Shown one piece after another: positions 60,469 to 64,000 of a DNA stretch of 64,000 bases. The notes below the pieces were generated by a model. The model did not search any database and was not told the origin of the DNA. It saw only the letters and a list, made by a program, of their open reading frames with translations. The stretch spans positions 4,112,005-4,176,004 of the forward strand of contig NZ_CP132359.1 in assembly GCF_030758975.1 (NCBI RefSeq), read 5' to 3'. This DNA comes from Bosea beijingensis. GTDB lineage: Bacteria > Pseudomonadota > Alphaproteobacteria > Rhizobiales > Beijerinckiaceae. The stretch's first letter is position 1, and the number at the start of each line of letters is the position of its first letter. The position numbers and the translations under genes were made by a program.

Positions 60469-62741
60469 CAGAACCGCGCCGAGGCGCTCAGCACGACCGC
60501 GCGGCCGGGCTGGTAGAGCGGCGTCACCGTGCCGAATTCCTGGCCGTAGGTGGCGCGGTCGGCATAGGTCCTGTCGAGCAGGTTCTTGACCTCGGCGCGG
60601 AAGGTCAGGTTGGGAATCTGCACCGGCTTGTATTCGGCGAAGAGGTTGACCACCTCGTAGCCCTTGAGCGGCAGGTTGCCCGGCGCGACCTTCTTGTAGT
60701 CGCGCACGATCTCGACATCGGCGCCGACGGTCACACCCCATTGCTTGAAGGTATGCGCCGCCGTCACCGTGAAGACGTCGCCGATTGGGGTCGCCAGATA
60801 GGTGCCGGTATCGGAGTCGGCGCGCTGGTTGTCGATCCGGACATCGACGCTGGCATATTTCGCGCGGATGAAGCCGTCTTCCCAGGCATAGCCGAGGCCG
60901 ATCTCGTAGCCCTGCGATTCGATCTCGCGCACCAGCGCGGCGCTGGCGACGGCGAAGCGTGCCGCGCGGGCATTCTCGACCTCGATGCGGAAGACCGAAC
61001 CTTCGAGCGTGAAGCCGTTCCAGCGCCCGACCAGGCCGGCGATCAGGTTGTCCGAATGGACCGGCCGGACGCCGCGGCCATAACGCCAGGCGGTGTTCAT
61101 GATGAAGTTCTCGGCCAGCGCGACACCGCCCCAGACATGGGAATAGCCGGCGCGAACCGTCAGATGCTCGGGGATGATGTCGAACTCGCCCGAGATATTC
61201 CGGGAGAGGCCGGCATTGTCGAATTCCTCTCCCGTCGTCCCGGTGAACCATTGGCGGTCGCCGCGCAGGCCGAAGGACAGGCGCATGCGCTCGAACGGCT
61301 TCAGCCGCGCCTGCGCATATATGCCGAGATTGCTGGCCTTCTCGCTGACGCGGAAGTTACGGTCCTTGTATAGCGCCTTGTCCTTGTAGAAATCGACGCC
61401 GGCGGTGACGCTGCCGAAATCGCCGAAGCCGAAGCGGTTCTCGAACTTGCCGTTGAAGCTGTCGGTGACGCCGGTGCCGGGATAGGTGACGGGCAGCGGG
61501 TTCCCACCCACCGGCCGCTCGAAGATCGGCGTGTCGATCTCGGTGCGGCTATAGGCAAGGACGGCCTTCGGGTCCCACAGGCCGATCGGTGATGTCCGGC
61601 TATAGGTGAAGACCGTGTTCTGCCGGTCGATCTCGTAGCGGCGCACCCGCGGCTCCCAGGCCGGGCGGCCGGTGATGAAGCCGATATTGCCGCGGAACGG
61701 GCGGATCGCGTCGTCGCGGACGCGCTCGTGGCTGATCTGGAAGCGGTCGCCTGAGGGGGCTTCCCAGCCGAGCTTGAACAGCCCGCTCAGCAGATCCGTC
61801 TTGGTGCCGAGCACCTCGCGGCCGTCGCCCGCCTTGTAGGTGCCGCCCTTGCCGAGCGTGCCATAGGCGAGGATATCGAAGCCCTCGTAGCGGCCATAGC
61901 CGGACAGGCTGTTGGTGAAGATCGAGCCGTTGCTGTTGAACTGCGTCTTCGCGAAGGCGCCGACGCCGTTGCCGGAGAGGAAATCGCGCGCATCCTTGGT
62001 CTCGTAGGCGATGGCACCAGCCAGTGCGCCGGGGCCGGCATCGGCCGGGGCAACGCCGGCATCGACCCGCGCGGCCTTGATGAAGGCGGGGTCGATCAGG
62101 TTCGTGCCGTTATGGTGGAAGACCTTGTTGTTCTGCCGGCTGCCGTCGACCGTGACGGCCAGATTGGTTTCCTCGACGCCGTTGACATAGATCTTCTGCG
62201 ACATCGGCGTTGAGCCGCCGACCTTCACGCGCGGCTCGCCGGCGAAGACGTCCCGGGCATCGGACGGATTCCTGCGCTCCAGCTCGCGCGGGCCGATGAC
62301 GAATTCGCCGACCCCACCGCGCACCAGCGGATTGCCCATGACGTCGATGGTATCGAGCGCGATGGTGCCTTCGGGCACCGCTCCGCCTGCCGCGGCGGGG
62401 GGTGTTCCGGCGTTGACCGTCACGCTCGTCGCGCCGGTGAAGCGGAAACTGAGGCCGGTGCCGGCCAGAAGCCGGGACAGCGCCGCTTCGGACGACAAGG
62501 CGCCGTTGACGGCGGCGGAGCGCTTCCCGGCCGTGGCCGAGGCCGGGGCGACGACCGCGACGCCGGTCTGGCGCGAGAACGCGATCAGCGCGGAGGAAAC
62601 GGATTGAGCGGGGATATCGAGCGTGCGGACGGATTGCGCCATCGCCGGCAGCGTGACCGCTCCCGCCGCCAAGGCGGTCGCGCACAAAGCCGCAGCCAGT
62701 CTCGCCTGGCGGACAAGCCGCGCTCCGACCCGAGTACCCAT
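60468..62741 (-). CDS. TonB-dependent receptor with N-terminal STN signalling domain (FecA-type)
   Basis: A 757-residue outer-membrane receptor. The signal peptide is ARLAAALCATALAAGAVTLPAMAQ. An STN domain follows (LDIPAQSVSSALIAFSRQTGVAVVAPA), used to signal to the FecR protein encoded upstream. The plug domain begins near IALDTIDVMG, and NGVEETNLAVTVDGSRQNN starts a typical TonB plug loop. The barrel ends in LYQPGRAVVLSASARF, with a C-terminal aromatic residue. It imports an iron complex (siderophore or haem); the ligand is unknown. Confidence 0.94.
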   Translation of the reverse strand: MGTRVGARLVRQARLAAALCATALAAGAVTLPAMAQSVRTLDIPAQSVSSALIAFSRQTGVAVVAPASATAGKRSAAVNGALSSEAALSRLLAGTGLSFRFTGATSVTVNAGTPPAAAGGAVPEGTIALDTIDVMGNPLVRGGVGEFVIGPRELERRNPSDARDVFAGEPRVKVGGSTPMSQKIYVNGVEETNLAVTVDGSRQNNKVFHHNGTNLIDPAFIKAARVDAGVAPADAGPGALAGAIAYETKDARDFLSGNGVGAFAKTQFNSNGSIFTNSLSGYGRYEGFDILAYGTLGKGGTYKAGDGREVLGTKTDLLSGLFKLGWEAPSGDRFQISHERVRDDAIRPFRGNIGFITGRPAWEPRVRRYEIDRQNTVFTYSRTSPIGLWDPKAVLAYSRTEIDTPIFERPVGGNPLPVTYPGTGVTDSFNGKFENRFGFGDFGSVTAGVDFYKDKALYKDRNFRVSEKASNLGIYAQARLKPFERMRLSFGLRGDRQWFTGTTGEEFDNAGLSRNISGEFDIIPEHLTVRAGYSHVWGGVALAENFIMNTAWRYGRGVRPVHSDNLIAGLVGRWNGFTLEGSVFRIEVENARAARFAVASAALVREIESQGYEIGLGYAWEDGFIRAKYASVDVRIDNQRADSDTGTYLATPIGDVFTVTAAHTFKQWGVTVGADVEIVRDYKKVAPGNLPLKGYEVVNLFAEYKPVQIPNLTFRAEVKNLLDRTYADRATYGQEFGTVTPLYQPGRAVVLSASARF

Positions 62742-62842
62742 TGTCGATCCCCAAAATTAACAAGAGGGTCGAAACGATTCAGGCCCTCGCAAGGGTAAGA
62801 CGCCGGCCGCGGCCCGACTCATTAGGGCGCCGCAAAAATTTT

Positions 62843-63802
62843 TCAGGCTGGAAGCAGCAGCGTCAGCCAGGCGAAGGGGCGGATCACGCGCAGCCCCAGG
62901 CCGCCGGCGAGCATGTCCAGCCCTTTGGCCGGATCGCGCGCATCCAGCACGGCCGTCACGCGGCGCTGGCCCGCCTCGCGTGACAGGATGCCGATGCGCC
63001 CGCCGCCATAGCGTTCGAGATCGGCCACGGCCTCCGCCAGCCGGACATCGTGGAAGACCAGCCGGCCCCGGCGCCAGTCGCCGATCTCGCCGGGATCGAG
63101 CGGTCCCGGCGGCGAGATGGCCTCGCCCTCGTAGCCGACGCCCTGGCCCTGGCCGACGACGACGCCGGACACGCCGGGCACCTCGACCTTGACCCGGCTT
63201 TCATCGACCGCGACGGCAACCGCTGCACCGAGACCGAGCTTGACGTCGAAGGCTGTGCCGAGCGCCGTCACGGTGCCGCCGCGCGCCGCGACCGAGAACG
63301 GGCGCGCCGGATCCTTCGCGACGGTGAAGAAGGCCTGGCCGGAGACGAGCCTGATCATCCGGCGCGAGCCCGTCAGATCGACATCGATCGCGGAGGCCGG
63401 CGCGAGCTCGACCTGCGAACCATCGGCGAGCGCGATCGTGCTGCGCTCGCCCGCCGCCGTCCGGAAATCCGCGAACCGGCCGGATTGGGCAAGGATGCCC
63501 ATGATCCCGGCGGCCAGCACCAGCGATGCCGCCAGGGCGAAAGCGATCTGCCGCCAGCGCCGTGGCCTCGCCGGAGCGACTGCGCGACTGGGCGGCGTTG
63601 CCACAGGCGCCTTCAGGGCCGCGAGGCGATCGAGATCGGTCCAGAGTGCTTCGAGCTCCGCCCAGGCGCGGGCATGGTCGGGGCTCGCCGCCAGCCAGGC
63701 ATCGAAACTCCGGCGCGCGTCCGCTTCGGCCTCGCCATCGCGCAGCCGCACGAACCAGTGCAAGGCCTGCTCGTCCGGTGTTTCCTCAGCCTGATCTGCC
63801 AT
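62843..63802 (-). CDS. FecR-family anti-sigma/sigma regulator
   Basis: A 319-residue protein with start at MADQAEETPDEQALHWFVRLRDGEAE (63802, GGGATAGG-type site); Met at 63829 or 63853 are alternatives. The N-terminal DUF4880 domain is ALHWFVRLRDGEAEADARRSFDAWLAASPDHARAW. One transmembrane segment lies near IAFALAASLVLAAGIMGIL. The periplasmic FecR domain (RTAAGERSTIALADGSQVELAPASAIDV) and a C-terminal STN-like domain complete it. It relays ligand binding by the STN domain of the receptor to the ECF sigma factor encoded upstream. Confidence 0.93.
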   Translation of the reverse strand: MADQAEETPDEQALHWFVRLRDGEAEADARRSFDAWLAASPDHARAWAELEALWTDLDRLAALKAPVATPPSRAVAPARPRRWRQIAFALAASLVLAAGIMGILAQSGRFADFRTAAGERSTIALADGSQVELAPASAIDVDLTGSRRMIRLVSGQAFFTVAKDPARPFSVAARGGTVTALGTAFDVKLGLGAAVAVAVDESRVKVEVPGVSGVVVGQGQGVGYEGEAISPPGPLDPGEIGDWRRGRLVFHDVRLAEAVADLERYGGGRIGILSREAGQRRVTAVLDARDPAKGLDMLAGGLGLRVIRPFAWLTLLLPA

Positions 63803-63898
63803 CGACCTATCCCAAGCCGAATCCACCATTGCGGCCGAGGGCCGCTCTGGCAACCGGACGAAGCCTTTCTCATTAGACGATCCGCGCCGCCGTATGCA

Positions 63899-64000
63899 TT
63901 AGTCGGAAGCGCGCATCGCGGCACGAAGGCTGCGCATGGCATTCGCGAGATGGACCATGACGGTGTTGCGGGCGATGCCGAGCCGCAAGCCGATCTCGAC
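63899..64000 (-). CDS. ECF sigma factor (FecI-like), C-terminal end only
   Basis: The last 33 residues are inside the window; the start is beyond it. VEIGLRLGIARNTVMVHLANAMRSL is the recognition helix-turn-helix of sigma region 4. The gene is followed by fecR-like and fecA-like genes on the same strand, the standard order of a cell-surface signalling iron-uptake locus. Confidence 0.85.
   Translation of the reverse strand, partial: VEIGLRLGIARNTVMVHLANAMRSLRAAMRASD

Overview
The window looks like part of the chromosome of a high-GC alphaproteobacterium of the order Hyphomicrobiales (Bosea or Methylobacterium-like). The reasons are the uniformly high GC coding, frequent Tat-type signal peptides, a PrtD/HlyD type I secretion pair, and an intergenic repeat of the kind scattered through Rhizobiales genomes (12249-12314). 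The genus is an inference. No rRNA, tRNA, CRISPR array, prophage or insertion sequence was seen.

Layout. (1) 0-7.7 kb, minus strand: a type I secretion operon (PrtD-like ABC ATPase, HlyD-like adaptor) followed by a giant secreted protein with beta-helix-like repeats, RTX nonapeptides and ten 38-residue C-terminal repeats, five of them encoded by identical 114-bp units. A truncated Tat-exported protein lies beyond it. (2) 7.9-13.4 kb: ABC-2 (KpsM/KpsT) polysaccharide export with two different KpsE-like adaptors and an unrecognised protein. (3) 13.7-18.0 kb: a Tat-exported GH3 glucosidase divergent from opgG. (4) 18.0-30.9 kb: an exopolysaccharide locus, with eight tightly overlapping minus-strand genes from a GumC-type chain-length protein down to an acyltransferase, plus a flippase, a GT2 and an acetyltransferase-like protein. 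(5) 31.4-40.2 kb: unlinked metabolic genes (VOC protein, orphan molybdenum hydroxylase large subunit, alanine dehydrogenase, EamA transporter, M81 protein, SelO). (6) 40.2-59.0 kb: a catabolic region with amidase and aldehyde dehydrogenase under an FCD regulator, an ammonia-lyase-like protein without the MIO motif, a GntR/UTRA regulator, two crotonases, an amidohydrolase, a CMD-family protein, a class III CoA transferase, a GST, an amino-acid binding protein, a tripartite tricarboxylate (TctABC) transporter, an enolase-superfamily enzyme and an intradiol dioxygenase pair. (7) 59.0-64.0 kb: a FecI/FecR/FecA-type iron uptake locus with a binding protein and a DUF2218 protein.

How the genes work together. 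Regions 1-4 form a cell-surface block: protein and capsule secretion, periplasmic glucan and an exopolysaccharide. Region 6 looks like one uptake-plus-degradation programme for an aromatic or cyclic acid. Three of its promoters share a 15-nt motif (ATARGCTAGTYYWT type), which suggests common control, possibly by the GntR/UTRA protein. The most unusual point is that the ammonia-lyase homologue has Gln-Ser-Asp where the family needs Ala-Ser-Gly to build its MIO cofactor, and it sits beside two further enzymes with non-canonical catalytic residues.
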